Assembly (NCBI GenBank): GCA_009840165.1
Contig: VXOG01000080.1
Span: 21,529 to 58,363, forward strand
Origin: Chloroflexota bacterium
GTDB taxonomy: Bacteria; Chloroflexota; Dehalococcoidia; Lucifugimonadales; UBA3495
Length of the DNA: 36,835 nt
Direction of reading: 5' to 3'
The notes under the pieces were generated by a model that saw only the letters and a list, made by a program, of their open reading frames with translations, was not told the DNA's origin and did no database searches. The translations under genes were made by a program, and so were the position numbers. Positions 16,727 through 24,285 of the stretch are shown here, in pieces; position 1 is the stretch's first letter, and each line of letters starts with the position of its first letter.

Positions 16727-17509
16727 TCACCCGCTCGCAAATATCTCGTTGGCAATATCCATCGCTCCCCGCGCAAACGGGATGCCGGCGTACAGCGTCA
16801 TGTGCCCGAACACCTCGATAATCTGGTCCTGGGTGAACCCGATGTTCAGCGCGCCCCGGATGTGGCTGCGCAGCGGCCCCTCGCGCCCCAAAGCGGCCAG
16901 GCAGGCCATGGTGCAGATGCACCGGCTGGGCAGGTCTAGGCCCGGTCGCGTCCACGTCGCGCCCCAGTAATATTCGCCGGTGATCCGACCCAGCTCGGCC
17001 TCGGCCTGTGTCGGCGGAGCCGGTCGGCTGCCGCCGCCGCCCATGTAGTTGCGGCGATACTCGTCACCCCGCTGGAACAGGCTGTCCGGGTCCTCGTTGG
17101 AGTCGTGAATCCTGGACGGTGTGAAGTCAATCCCCCGCTCCTCGAACACCGACTTGCATATCGTTAGCGCTTGGATCCCGCCGGGCGCTCCTGCATACCA
17201 GGTGTCGTGGATGATCAGCTCCACCACCTGCTCCGGCGTCAGCCCGATGTTCAGGGCGTTCCCCAGGTGCCGCCGCAGTTGCACCTCACGGTTCAACACG
17301 ATCAGACACGACAGCGTGATCATCTCTCGCTGCACCGGCGTCAGGGCCTCCCGAGGCCAGATCGACCCGAACAGCCCCTCTCCCAGGATTCGCTCCAGGT
17401 CCAGCGCGATGTCCCACGCACCCGGCGATGACCCGCCGGTAATCTGACCCCCACCGAACATTCGCCGCGTTTCTTGCCCGCGTTCGTAGCGGGCATCCAG
17501 TTCGCTCAT
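16727..17509 (-). CDS. Carboxymuconolactone decarboxylase family protein, two CMD domains
   Basis: 260 aa with two tandem CMD-fold repeats. The first, about 45-125, contains LTPVQREMITLSCLIVLNR and NIGLTPEQVVELIIHDTWYAGAPGG. The second, about 175-258, contains SRCICTMACLAALGR and NIGFTQDQIIEVFGHMTLYAGIPFA. The paired helices with Cys and the GLT(P)EQ...E...YAG signature are those of gamma-carboxymuconolactone decarboxylase and AhpD relatives. No CxxC pair at the AhpD position, so a peroxidase role is less likely. ATG 17509 has GGAGG immediately upstream; the ATG at 17521 contains that site and is rejected as start. It diverges from the amidohydrolase gene. The real substrate is unknown. Confidence 0.88.
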   Translation of the reverse strand: MSELDARYERGQETRRMFGGGQITGGSSPGAWDIALDLERILGEGLFGSIWPREALTPVQREMITLSCLIVLNREVQLRRHLGNALNIGLTPEQVVELIIHDTWYAGAPGGIQALTICKSVFEERGIDFTPSRIHDSNEDPDSLFQRGDEYRRNYMGGGGSRPAPPTQAEAELGRITGEYYWGATWTRPGLDLPSRCICTMACLAALGREGPLRSHIRGALNIGFTQDQIIEVFGHMTLYAGIPFARGAMDIANEIFASG

Positions 17510-17548
17510 AACAGCCTCCATACGTAGTGGACTGGTAAATCAAGCGGC

Positions 17549-17577
17549 AGTGTAAGACGGTCAGATGCCCAAATCAA
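17549..17577 (-). promoter_or_regulatory. Candidate promoter of the CMD gene
   Basis: On the minus strand TTGATT (17577-17572), a 17-bp spacer and TACACT (17554-17549), 4/6 matches at each hexamer. It would give a leader of about 30 nt ending in GGAGG and the ATG at 17509. Confidence 0.35.
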
Positions 17578-17655
17578 CAAAATATTCTCTATCGTGTGCA
17601 TCCATGCGAAAACCTGACCTTGCCCACTGCATCCCCCGCCGCTATCATGGCCGCC

Positions 17656-19236
17656 ATGATTGACCTCCTCATCACCAACGGACAGGTGATCGACGGCTCC
17701 GGCAGCCCCGGCTTCCCCGCCGCCGTTGCCATCACCGGCGACACCATCACCATCCACCGCGGCGACGACACAGACCTGCGCCAAAACGCCACCCGTGTCA
17801 TCGACGCCACCGGCCACGTCGTCTGCCCCGGCTTCATCGACCTGCACTCCCACGCCGGCCTCACCATCCTCGGCGAACCGCACCACGACCCCAAGGTGCG
17901 CCAGGGCGTCACCACCGAACTCGTCGGCATCGACGGCATCTCCCACGCGCCCTTCCAGACCCAGGAAGAGCTGCACCGCTACATCTGGCTCGACGCCGGA
18001 CTCAATGGCTACCCGCCCATGCCGGCCGACTGGCTCACCGTCGCCGACCTGCTGGGCAAATACGACAACTCCGTCGCCATCAACATGGCCTACATCCTGG
18101 GCAACTCCCCCGTCCGCATCTGGAGCGTGGGCTGGGACCAGCGACCGGCGACTCCGGCTGAGATCGCCGACATGCAATCCGTCGTGCGCGAGGCCATGCA
18201 AGAAGGCGCGTGGGGCCTATCCACCGGCCTGGACTACCCGCCCGGCGCCTACGCCGACACCGACGAACTGGTGGCGCTATCCGAAACCGCCGCGTCGCTG
18301 GGCGGCCACTATCACACCCACACCCGCGCCAGCCTGCTCAGCCAGGGCTACCTCGCCCCGTGGCACGAGGCTGTGGACATCGGCCGGCGCAGCGGCATCC
18401 CCGTCCACCTCACCCACTACCGGCAATCGGTTTCCGGCGTGGGCAGTCACATCGGGCATCTGGAACTGGTTGAGAACGCCCGCGCCGAGGGCATCGACTG
18501 CACCTTTGACTGCTACACCTATCCCTACTCCGGCACCACGCCTACCATCGGCCTGCCCCACTGGGCCAAGGACGGCGGCCCGGAACGCCTCATCGCCGCC
18601 TTGCAGGACGCCGACGACCGCGCCCGCATGAAGCGGGAGATCACTCCCAGCCGCCTCGAAAACAACTGGCTCACCAACTTCACCCGCCCCGAGAATCAAA
18701 TCTACGACGGCCGCCTCATCACCGACATCGCCGAAATGCGCGGACAGGATCCCGCCGACACGCTGTTCGACCTGCTGTTGTCCGAGAACCTGGGCATCAG
18801 CACCGTCGGCCTCGGCACCAACGCCCAGACCCTCTACGCCTTCGTGTCCCACCCCTACGGCATGATCGCCTCCGATGCCATCCTCTTCGGCGAGTATCCC
18901 AACCCGCGCACCTACGGCTGCTTCCCCATCGTCCTGGCCGAGTTCGTCCGCGCGGAGCGACACTTGCGCCTACCCGAAGCCATCCGCAAGATGACCTCCT
19001 TCCCGGCCCAACGATTGGGCATCCCCGACCGCGGCCTGCTGCGCGACGGCTTCAAAGCCGACGTAGTGGTGTTCAACCCCGACACCGTAAAGGCCCTCGC
19101 TACCAAAGAGAACCCCAAGCAATACCCGGTGGGCATCGAGTACGTCATCGTCAACGGCCAGGTGGTGATCCAGCAGGACGAAAACACCGGCGCCCTCCCC
19201 GGCCGTGGCCTTCGCCGAGGCCACGCCTCCACGTGA
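17656..19236 (+). CDS. D-aminoacylase-type amidohydrolase (N-acyl-D-amino-acid deacylase family)
   Basis: Metal-dependent TIM-barrel amidohydrolase, about 526 aa, the usual size for N-acyl-D-amino-acid deacylases. N-terminal beta-sandwich DLLITNGQVIDGSGSPGFP, then metal ligands in PGFIDLHSHAG (H64-S-H66), EGAWGLSTGLDYPPGAYAD, HYHTHTR and PVHLTHYRQS carrying further His ligands. The C-terminal return to the small sandwich is GLLRDGFKADVVVFNPDTV. These are hallmarks of the D-aminoacylase branch. In-frame ATGs lie at 17647 and 17656, neither with a clear ribosome-binding site; 17656 starts at the conserved M-x-D-L-L-I-x-N-G. Soluble, no signal peptide. The exact acyl-amino acid cannot be predicted. 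Confidence 0.88.
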   Translation: MIDLLITNGQVIDGSGSPGFPAAVAITGDTITIHRGDDTDLRQNATRVIDATGHVVCPGFIDLHSHAGLTILGEPHHDPKVRQGVTTELVGIDGISHAPFQTQEELHRYIWLDAGLNGYPPMPADWLTVADLLGKYDNSVAINMAYILGNSPVRIWSVGWDQRPATPAEIADMQSVVREAMQEGAWGLSTGLDYPPGAYADTDELVALSETAASLGGHYHTHTRASLLSQGYLAPWHEAVDIGRRSGIPVHLTHYRQSVSGVGSHIGHLELVENARAEGIDCTFDCYTYPYSGTTPTIGLPHWAKDGGPERLIAALQDADDRARMKREITPSRLENNWLTNFTRPENQIYDGRLITDIAEMRGQDPADTLFDLLLSENLGISTVGLGTNAQTLYAFVSHPYGMIASDAILFGEYPNPRTYGCFPIVLAEFVRAERHLRLPEAIRKMTSFPAQRLGIPDRGLLRDGFKADVVVFNPDTVKALATKENPKQYPVGIEYVIVNGQVVIQQDENTGALPGRGLRRGHAST

Positions 19237-19244
19237 CGGAGAAT

Positions 19245-19338
19245 AAAAAAATGCCCGTAGTTGGTTTGAACTACGGGCACCTCTTCGTTTTCCAGAGCGT
19301 CAGTTGTCACTCCCACAGGGAGTTCCTTCCAACGCTGT
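19245..19338 (-). ncRNA. Candidate structured small RNA with intrinsic terminator
   Basis: On the minus strand: TTGACA (19372-19367), 16 bp, TATACG (19350-19345), then about 90 nt ending in a strong intrinsic terminator. The terminator stem is GCCCGTAGTT/AACTACGGGC (10 bp, 19278-19253, loop CAAACC), followed by A and seven T. Between them the transcript can fold: ACTCCC/GGGAGT (19323-19309, 3-nt loop) enclosed by GCGT/ACGC (19335-19297). No convincing reading frame lies inside. The terminator also serves the + strand amidohydrolase weakly (followed by a T-poor stretch, then TTTT). A real transcript is unproven. Confidence 0.42.
19253..19278. terminator. Bidirectional hairpin terminator, strong on the minus strand
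   Basis: Ten-bp perfect stem, 6-nt loop, 19253-19262 with 19269-19278. On the minus strand it is followed by a run of seven T (positions 19251-19245), on the plus strand by ACCTCTTCGTTTT. It lies 16 bp after the amidohydrolase stop. Confidence 0.75.
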
Positions 19339-19360
19339 CTATAGCGTATAGGTATAGACA
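19336..19360. promoter_or_regulatory. Operator-like inverted repeat
   Basis: TGTCTATA (19336-19343), 9-bp spacer, TATAGACA (19353-19360): a perfect 8-bp dyad. It overlaps the -10 of the candidate small RNA and lies about 90 bp upstream of the broken DUF3800 gene, so one regulator could act on both directions. Confidence 0.4.
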
Positions 19361-19452
19361 ATCCCTTGTCAACAACTGCGACACACGTGTCCGATTCCGA
19401 AATTCGGTTAATTCTCAAAATCGGCGAGATGTCGAGCAAAAAAGGAAAGTCC

Positions 19453-20196
19453 ATGCTAGCGTTCATTGACGAAAGTGGCCATCCTAACCCAAACGATCAG
19501 AATCATCGTCCCGTTGTGCTGGCCGTATGTTGTGATGAAAAAGATGCTCGTATGATTAGCAGGCGAGTTTACGCGATCAAGCAAAATACGCTGGGGTCCG
19601 ATCGGGCCCACACGGAACTTAAGGGTAGGAACTTGCTCAACTGATCTAATCACCGGCGGAGACCGGAAGCACGAGCGTTAGCTGACGAATTTTTCGCCGA
19701 ATTCAGGAACTTACCCATCGTTGTATTCGCTATTGTCATGGAAGGTCCTTTCATTGGTCGTAACCAAGATGACGACAGGTTAGAAAACCGTTTTCGGTTC
19801 CTAATGCAACGCATCGAACTTCTATCGTCGGACCGAGATTCCATGGCCAATGTGATGTTTGATGGCCACAGCGGCCAACTCAGCGGTTTGAGCGAAAGAT
19901 TTTCAGGTTACCTGTTCCGATCATTCGAAGGAATGGCTAATGACCATATCGCCGACACACCTTCATTCGTTGACTCCTCATCAAGCGTAGGGATTCAAAT
20001 CGCTGACATTTGTGCCTACGTTGTTCGGGTTTATCAGCAAAACAATCTGCACAACACAACCCCGGCCCTGGGCGATGAGTATCTGTTTGCTATCCGCCGC
20101 TGGTACAACACTATTCAAGACAAGACCCTGAATTTCACTACAACTGATGGTGAACCACGGCCGGGAATCTTTTTCATGGCTCAAGGCGATAGCTAG
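19453..20196 (+). pseudogene. DUF3800 family protein, interrupted by one in-frame TGA
   Basis: N-terminal MLAFIDESGHPN is the DUF3800 opening (an RNase H-like acidic motif, DES), and the later SSSVGIQIADICAYVVRVY with its conserved Asp and the C-terminal helix are also family features. Reading stays in one frame from 19453 to 20196 except for a TGA at 19642-19644, after ELKGRNLLN. The frame then resumes SNHRRRPEARALADEFFAEF. One C-to-T change (CGA to TGA) would explain it. ATG 19453 has AAAGGAAAG at correct spacing; longer starts at 19366 and 19429 lack this. Such proteins are often found in phage and defence regions with unknown role. The alternatives are sequencing error or readthrough. Noticeably less GC-rich than the genes on either side. 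Confidence 0.85.
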
Positions 20197-20215
20197 ACTT
20201 GGGCGGAGGGTTGAA

Positions 20216-20743
20216 TTGGATCGATCCATCTCCCCCGACTACCGCTACTGCCCCCGCTGCGCCGAGCCTCTGGCCCCCACGATTCGCGGCGGTCTGCCCC
20301 GGCCCGCCTGCGCATCATGCGGATTCGTACACTTCCGCAACCCGGCGGTAGGCGTCGCCGTCGTCCTGCTGGACGATGCCGGCCGTATCCTCCTGGGCCG
20401 GCGCTCCGCCGGCGGCAACGTCGGCGAGTGGTGCATCCCCTGCGGCTACGTCGAGTGGGGCGAGGACATCCGCGACGCCGCCCGCCGCGAATTCCAAGAA
20501 GAAACCGGGATTGACGTAGAGATCGGCGACGTCTGTGCCGTCCATTCCAACTTTCACAACCCCAACTCCCTCACCGTCGGCGTCTGGTTCTACGCCAAAA
20601 TATCCGGCGGAGAACTGCGCGCGTCGGACGACTTGGACCAAGCAGCCTGGTTCCCGCCCCACTCCCCGCCGGAGCCGCTGGCCTTCCCTACCGACCGCCT
20701 CGTGCTGGGAGATTTGGCGCGTCAAGCTGGTAATCCGCTATGA
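20216..20743 (+). CDS. Nudix hydrolase with N-terminal zinc ribbon
   Basis: 175 aa. A four-Cys zinc ribbon (YCPRC...CASCGF, about 12-40) is followed by a Nudix domain. The Nudix box GYVEWGEDIRDAARREFQEE and TGI fits G-x5-E-x7-R-E-U-x-E-E-x-G-U. The pairing resembles NudC-like NADH/NAD-cap pyrophosphatases without their N-terminal domain, and also ADP-ribose or nucleoside-diphosphate hydrolases. GGAGGG (20205-20210) five nt before the TTG at 20216 fixes the start; an ATG at 20147 lies inside the DUF3800 gene. The stop overlaps the next start (ATGA), so it is coupled with the glutamine-amidotransferase-like gene. Substrate unknown. Confidence 0.87.
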   Translation: MDRSISPDYRYCPRCAEPLAPTIRGGLPRPACASCGFVHFRNPAVGVAVVLLDDAGRILLGRRSAGGNVGEWCIPCGYVEWGEDIRDAARREFQEETGIDVEIGDVCAVHSNFHNPNSLTVGVWFYAKISGGELRASDDLDQAAWFPPHSPPEPLAFPTDRLVLGDLARQAGNPL

Positions 20744-21510
20744 CCAAGCGGGCCGTCATCATCCAGCACATCGCCGTCGAGACCCTCGGCGGCAACTTCA
20801 CCGGCGTTCTGCGAGATGCCAGCTTTGCGCTCACTACCGTCCCGCTCTATGAGGGCGCGCCCGACTTCCCCAATTTTGACGCGCCGGACTTGTCCGAAAC
20901 GGACCTGATAGTCTCGCTCGGTGGCCCCATGTCCGCCAACGACAACTACCCGGCCCTTATCCAGGAAATGGCCTACCTGCGCGAAGCCGCTACTGGCAAC
21001 CTGGGCAGCGTCGCGCCCACGCCGGTGGTCGGCATTTGTCTCGGAGCGCAACTGTTGTCCCGTTCACTGGGCGGAGCCGTCGCTCCCACCGGCGGCTACC
21101 AGTTCGGCCTCCGCAAGATCGACATTACCGAGTCCGGCGCCGCTGACCCGGCGTTCAGCGAAATCAAGATCCCCCTGGTTCCCACTCTCCACGGCGAGCA
21201 GTTCACCGTCCCGCCCGACGCAACCCTGCTGGCGCAAGGCACGATGCTGCGCCGCGACGGCGGCTACGTCCGCTTCCCCATGGCTTTCCGCTACGGCGTA
21301 TCCTACGGCTTCCAGTTCGAGCCTCAGCTGACCCTGGACGAACTCCGGGTCTGGAACCATGAACTCGCCGGCGACTACGCCCTCATGGGCGACCGCTTCG
21401 ACCCAGCCGAAGAATCCGCCCGCAACCTGCGCGAGTTCACCGTCTTCGCCCAATATCACGAGGCGCAAATGGCCCGTATGCTGCGCGCACTGCTCAACCA
21501 ACGCAGTTAA
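20740..21510 (+). CDS. Class I glutamine amidotransferase-like protein, catalytic His/Glu replaced
   Basis: 256 aa, similar to the stand-alone GMP-synthase-like GATase1 proteins. SLGGPMSANDNYP (oxyanion Gly), nucleophile elbow GICLGAQLLSRSLGG with the Cys, and LHGEQFTVP are intact. Where the family has F-H-[LP]-E carrying the catalytic His and Glu, this protein reads GFQFEPQLTLDEL: His is Glu and Glu is Gln (codons GAG CCT CAG near 21320). The triad is therefore incomplete, so glutaminase activity is doubtful. It may be an inactive sensor, use another mechanism, or act on something else. It overlaps the Nudix gene by 4 nt and is probably made from the same message. Confidence 0.82.
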   Translation: MTKRAVIIQHIAVETLGGNFTGVLRDASFALTTVPLYEGAPDFPNFDAPDLSETDLIVSLGGPMSANDNYPALIQEMAYLREAATGNLGSVAPTPVVGICLGAQLLSRSLGGAVAPTGGYQFGLRKIDITESGAADPAFSEIKIPLVPTLHGEQFTVPPDATLLAQGTMLRRDGGYVRFPMAFRYGVSYGFQFEPQLTLDELRVWNHELAGDYALMGDRFDPAEESARNLREFTVFAQYHEAQMARMLRALLNQRS

Positions 21511-21784
21511 AGACCATATCTATCCGAGGGTATTCCGACTATTCCCGTCATTCCGATATTCCCGTCATTCCGGACTTGATCCGGAATCCAGGAACGCCTC
21601 GCTGCCACCAACTTGACCTAAGGTCAGCATCTCCTGGATTCCCGCCCTCGCGGGAATGATCGGAGGTTGGTGAACTAAAAGCCCCGCCCAGTGACACTTC
21701 CCCCTTGCCCACACCCTTCACCTATCCTTACCATATTAACCAGCATCCCAAATCAAACTCGCCACCCAGGCCGCGAGCCATCCA
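21511..21784. repeat. Intergenic cluster of family-A repeats in inverted pair
   Basis: GTCATTCCGGA-CTTGA-TCCGGAATCCAGGA (21564-21593) and, inverted, TCCTGGATTCCCGC...GCGGGAATGAT (21632-21660) flank about 40 bp that hold the odd palindrome TGACCT-A-AGGTCA (21614-21626). Two partial copies (CCCGTCATTCC) precede. It resembles the paired REP/BIME arrangements of other bacteria. No gene is supported before 21785. Confidence 0.65.
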
Positions 21785-22330
21785 ATGCCCACGTCCAAAC
21801 ATCGCAAACACCGCACCTCCAAAACCGCTCGCCTGCCCGCCAAAACCATTGCTAACGCCTCCGAAACTCCTCTCGCTGCACCCATTGAGCCCCACGACAC
21901 GACCCCCGCCCTGCCTGAATTAGCGGAAGTAAGCGGAAATGGGCGGGAAATCGACCTTTCCGCCTTTTCCCAACGACAGCAGGCTGCCCTACCCATCGTC
22001 GCCTTCTTTCCCACCATCGCCCAGGCTGCCCGCGCCGCCAATGTCGGCGAGTCCACCCTCCGCCGCTGGCTCACCGATCCCGCCTTCAGCAGCTGCCTTG
22101 CCGAACTCCGCCGGCAGTCCGCCAACATCGCCCGTCAGAAACTCCTCGCCCTCACCCCTCTCTGCGTCTCCGTCCTCGCCGACGCCATGCGCGACCCCGA
22201 CCCGGCCATCCGTCTCCGCGCCGCCAACTGCGCCCTCTCCTTCAACCTCCGCGCCACTGAACTCGAAAACCTCCGCTCCGACCTCAACAACCTCGAAACC
22301 GCCATCAACTCCCTCCAGCAAACCACCTAA
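21785..22330 (+). CDS. Helix-turn-helix protein, terminase-small-subunit-like
   Basis: 181 aa. Basic, low-complexity N-terminus (HRKHRTSKTAR...), then from about 58 QRQQAALPIVAFFPTIAQAARAANVGESTLRRW, a helix-turn-helix of the type seen in phage terminase small subunits and IS-linked HTH proteins (A-x-A-A-x-x-A-x-V-x-x-x-T-L-x-R-W-L). A Leu-rich C-terminal helix pair (LRATELENLRSDLNNLETA) looks like a coiled coil for oligomerisation. Codon usage is strongly C-ending like its neighbours. No large terminase or phage gene is nearby, so a chromosomal DNA-binding role is more likely. Function unknown. Confidence 0.6.
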   Translation: MPTSKHRKHRTSKTARLPAKTIANASETPLAAPIEPHDTTPALPELAEVSGNGREIDLSAFSQRQQAALPIVAFFPTIAQAARAANVGESTLRRWLTDPAFSSCLAELRRQSANIARQKLLALTPLCVSVLADAMRDPDPAIRLRAANCALSFNLRATELENLRSDLNNLETAINSLQQTT

Positions 22331-22570
22331 CTCGTCCCCACGTCCTTTCGACTATCAATCCAAACTGATAAACCGTCATTCCAGCCTCCTCAACCGTCAT
22401 TCCGGCGAAAGAACGTCACCCCGTACTTGATACGGGGCCGGAATCCAAAACCCCTGCCGCCAAGCAGCGTTACCGCCTAGAAACGCTTCGTGATTCCGGA
22501 TATCCCCAATCCCGGTAATCCCCTAATCCCGAAAATCCAGATTCTGACGATAACTCCCCGAGGTAACCCC
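22331..22570. repeat. Intergenic with nested hairpin and a MITE-related arm
   Basis: A nested hairpin spans 22399-22444: outer ATTCCGGC/GCCGGAAT (22399-22406 with 22437-22444), inner CCCCGTA-CTTGA-TACGGGG (22419-22437). After it, 22504-22548, read on the minus strand, matches about 38 of 45 positions of the left half of the MITE at 12566-12610 (shared AGAATC, GGATTTTC, GGGATTACC, GGATTGGG). No TIR or target duplication remains here. Confidence 0.65.
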
Positions 22571-22894
22571 ATGACCCTCTCCCAACTCCGGCGTCGCATA
22601 GACACCCTCAAACGCAAATTCGCCCGCGAACTCGCCGTCATCAAGCTCCGCCGCATCGCCGACACCGTCGCCGATGACTGGGATCCGGAGTGCCCACCGG
22701 AACCCGCCGACGTCATCCGACGCATCGCCGACGCCGGCTTCCGCCTCCCCACCTTCACCCGCCTTAGCCGCTACCTCAAAGACGCCCGACGCCAGGGCGA
22801 AGTGCTCGACCCCGAATCCATCGTCCTCGAGCTGCTGCCTTGGGCCGATAACTACCGCTACCGCGAACTGCTCCGCTGGGAACTCTCCGCCTAG
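22571..22894 (+). CDS. Hypothetical protein, 107 aa, helical
   Basis: No family recognised. MTLSQLRRRIDTLKRKFARE begins with a strongly basic amphipathic helix; the middle has DDWDPECPPEPADVIRRIADAG, and the C-terminus is VLELLPWADNYRYRELLRW. The ATG at 22571 follows GAGG at about 8 nt. Composition and codon use match the HTH gene upstream, from which it is separated only by repeats, so the two may be a functional pair. The Arg/Lys-rich start could bind nucleic acid, which is speculation. Confidence 0.55.
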   Translation: MTLSQLRRRIDTLKRKFARELAVIKLRRIADTVADDWDPECPPEPADVIRRIADAGFRLPTFTRLSRYLKDARRQGEVLDPESIVLELLPWADNYRYRELLRWELSA

Positions 22895-22931
22895 ACCTCT
22901 TCGATAGTTCCCATTAAAATTGCCGATAGTC

Positions 22932-23966
22932 ATGCAGCACATTTTCTACTCCGGCGACAACCTGGACGGCCTGCGGTTATTGGCCGAACGGGGGATTCAG
23001 GCCGATCTGGTCTATATCGATCCCCCCTTCGCCACCAATAATGAATTCCTGATTGACGATCACCGCGCCAACACCGTCAGCGCATCCGGCCGGCCCGCCT
23101 ACTCGGACACCCTGCGTGGCTCCGACTACCTGGATGCCCTGTCGAAGCGGTTGTCTGCCATTCGTGGCGTAATGTCGCCCACTGGCTCAATCTACGTCCA
23201 CATCGACGTGAAGATGGAGCACCACGTCCGCCTGCTAATGGACAACGTGTTCGGCCCTGAAAACTTCCGCAACGCCATCACCCGCATCAAGTGCAACCCC
23301 AAGAACTTCGACCGCTATTCCTACGGCAATATCAAGGACACCATCCTCTTCTACTCGGTTTCGCCCAGCCACCTAACCTGGAATCCACAGCGGGAGCCGC
23401 TGAGCGACGACGAAGTGGCCCGTCTGTACCCGCATACCGACTCCGCCGGCCGTCGCTATACCACCACGCCTCTGCACGCCCCCGGCGTCACCGAAAACGG
23501 CCCCACCGGGCAGCCGTGGCGGGGCATGGACCCACCGCCGGGCCGCCACTGGCGCTATGCTCCGGCCAGACTGGACGAACTGGAAACCGCCGGCTTGATT
23601 GCATGGAGCGGCACGGGCAACCCGCGCAAAATCCGCTAGGCTGACGAAGCCATCGGCAAATTGCCGCAAGACGTTTGGCTTTATAAAGACCCGCAGCGGC
23701 CGGCCTACCCGACGCAGAAGAACGCCGGTATGCTAGAACGCATCATCCTCACCTCGTCAAATCCCGGCGACACCGTGCTGGACTGCTACGCCGGCAGCGG
23801 GGGCACGCTGATGACGGCGGCGCGTCTTGGCCGGCGGTTCATCGGCATGGACGATTCGGCGGCGGCGCAGAGAGTCATTCGCCATCAATCAACCAACTGG
23901 ATGATCGCACAGTGCTTGTGGCTGGACGACATTAGGCATGTGCCACAGTCCTGCGCCAGAAAGTAA
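22932..23966 (+). pseudogene. Site-specific DNA methyltransferase (N4/N6, beta class), interrupted by TAG
   Basis: Starts MQHIFYSGDNLDGL. Motif IV LVYIDPPFATNNEF and the SIYVHIDVKMEHHVR and ENFRNAITRIK segments are those of beta-class methyltransferases such as the Mod-like and phage type. After WSGTGNPRKIR a TAG (23637-23639) breaks the frame. The same frame then continues ADEAIGKLPQDVWLYKDPQ, YPTQKN and the AdoMet motif I VLDCYAGSGGTLMTAARLG. Homologues usually have Tyr or another residue there, so one base change suffices. Without the second half no cofactor site is made. A TTG at 22920 is possible but ATG 22932 fits better. No cognate nuclease is adjacent. It lies 1 nt before a toxin-like gene. 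Confidence 0.87.
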
Positions 23967-23967
23967 T

Positions 23968-24285
23968 ATGAACGAAGATGCTAGACTACGCCGTGCATTC
24001 GACGCGATACAAAAAATCGCAGGCCACGGGGAATTATTTGACGACCGACATCAAGACGTTCTCCCGGAATGGATTGTGCAAATTATCAACGACCCTTATG
24101 ACCAATTTGAAGAATACGATGACGGCGAATTGAGGACTATCCTCGTCGGGCGGGTACCCCAATCCCGGCAATGGATAAAGGTTGTGTTTGTTGGAGACCC
24201 GGCAACGGGAGCGTTACTTACTGCTTACAAAGACCGCAGACTGGCACAAAGGTACGGAGGCAGACCATGGCTCAACCAGGAATAG
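23968..24285 (+). CDS. DUF4258-like toxin candidate
   Basis: 105 aa, starting at the ATG 1 nt after the broken methyltransferase. LPEWIVQIINDPYDQFEEYDDGELRTILVGRVP, then WIKVVFVGDPATGALLTAYKDRRL, is the pattern of DUF4258 and RelE/BrnT-like small proteins: a helix that predicts 'pattern of pairs' followed by four strands and a basic C-terminus with RR. Its 3' end overlaps the next gene by 19 bp, typical of toxin-antitoxin operons. The likely role is mRNA or ribosome-directed toxicity held in check by the partner, inferred from context and not from an exact family match. Confidence 0.6.
   Translation: MNEDARLRRAFDAIQKIAGHGELFDDRHQDVLPEWIVQIINDPYDQFEEYDDGELRTILVGRVPQSRQWIKVVFVGDPATGALLTAYKDRRLAQRYGGRPWLNQE

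Noticed and set aside
17506-18963. 231- and 228-aa minus-strand frames (Val/Gly/Asp-rich)
   Set aside because: Shadows of a high-GC amidohydrolase gene; no domain or ribosome site.
18912-19466. 184-aa minus-strand frame reading into the strong terminator
   Set aside because: Most of it is antisense to the amidohydrolase; the terminator is better explained by a short RNA or bidirectional use.
21614-21626. TGACCT-A-AGGTCA palindrome as an operator
   Set aside because: It lies between repeat copies with no promoter nearby; probably part of the repeat cluster.
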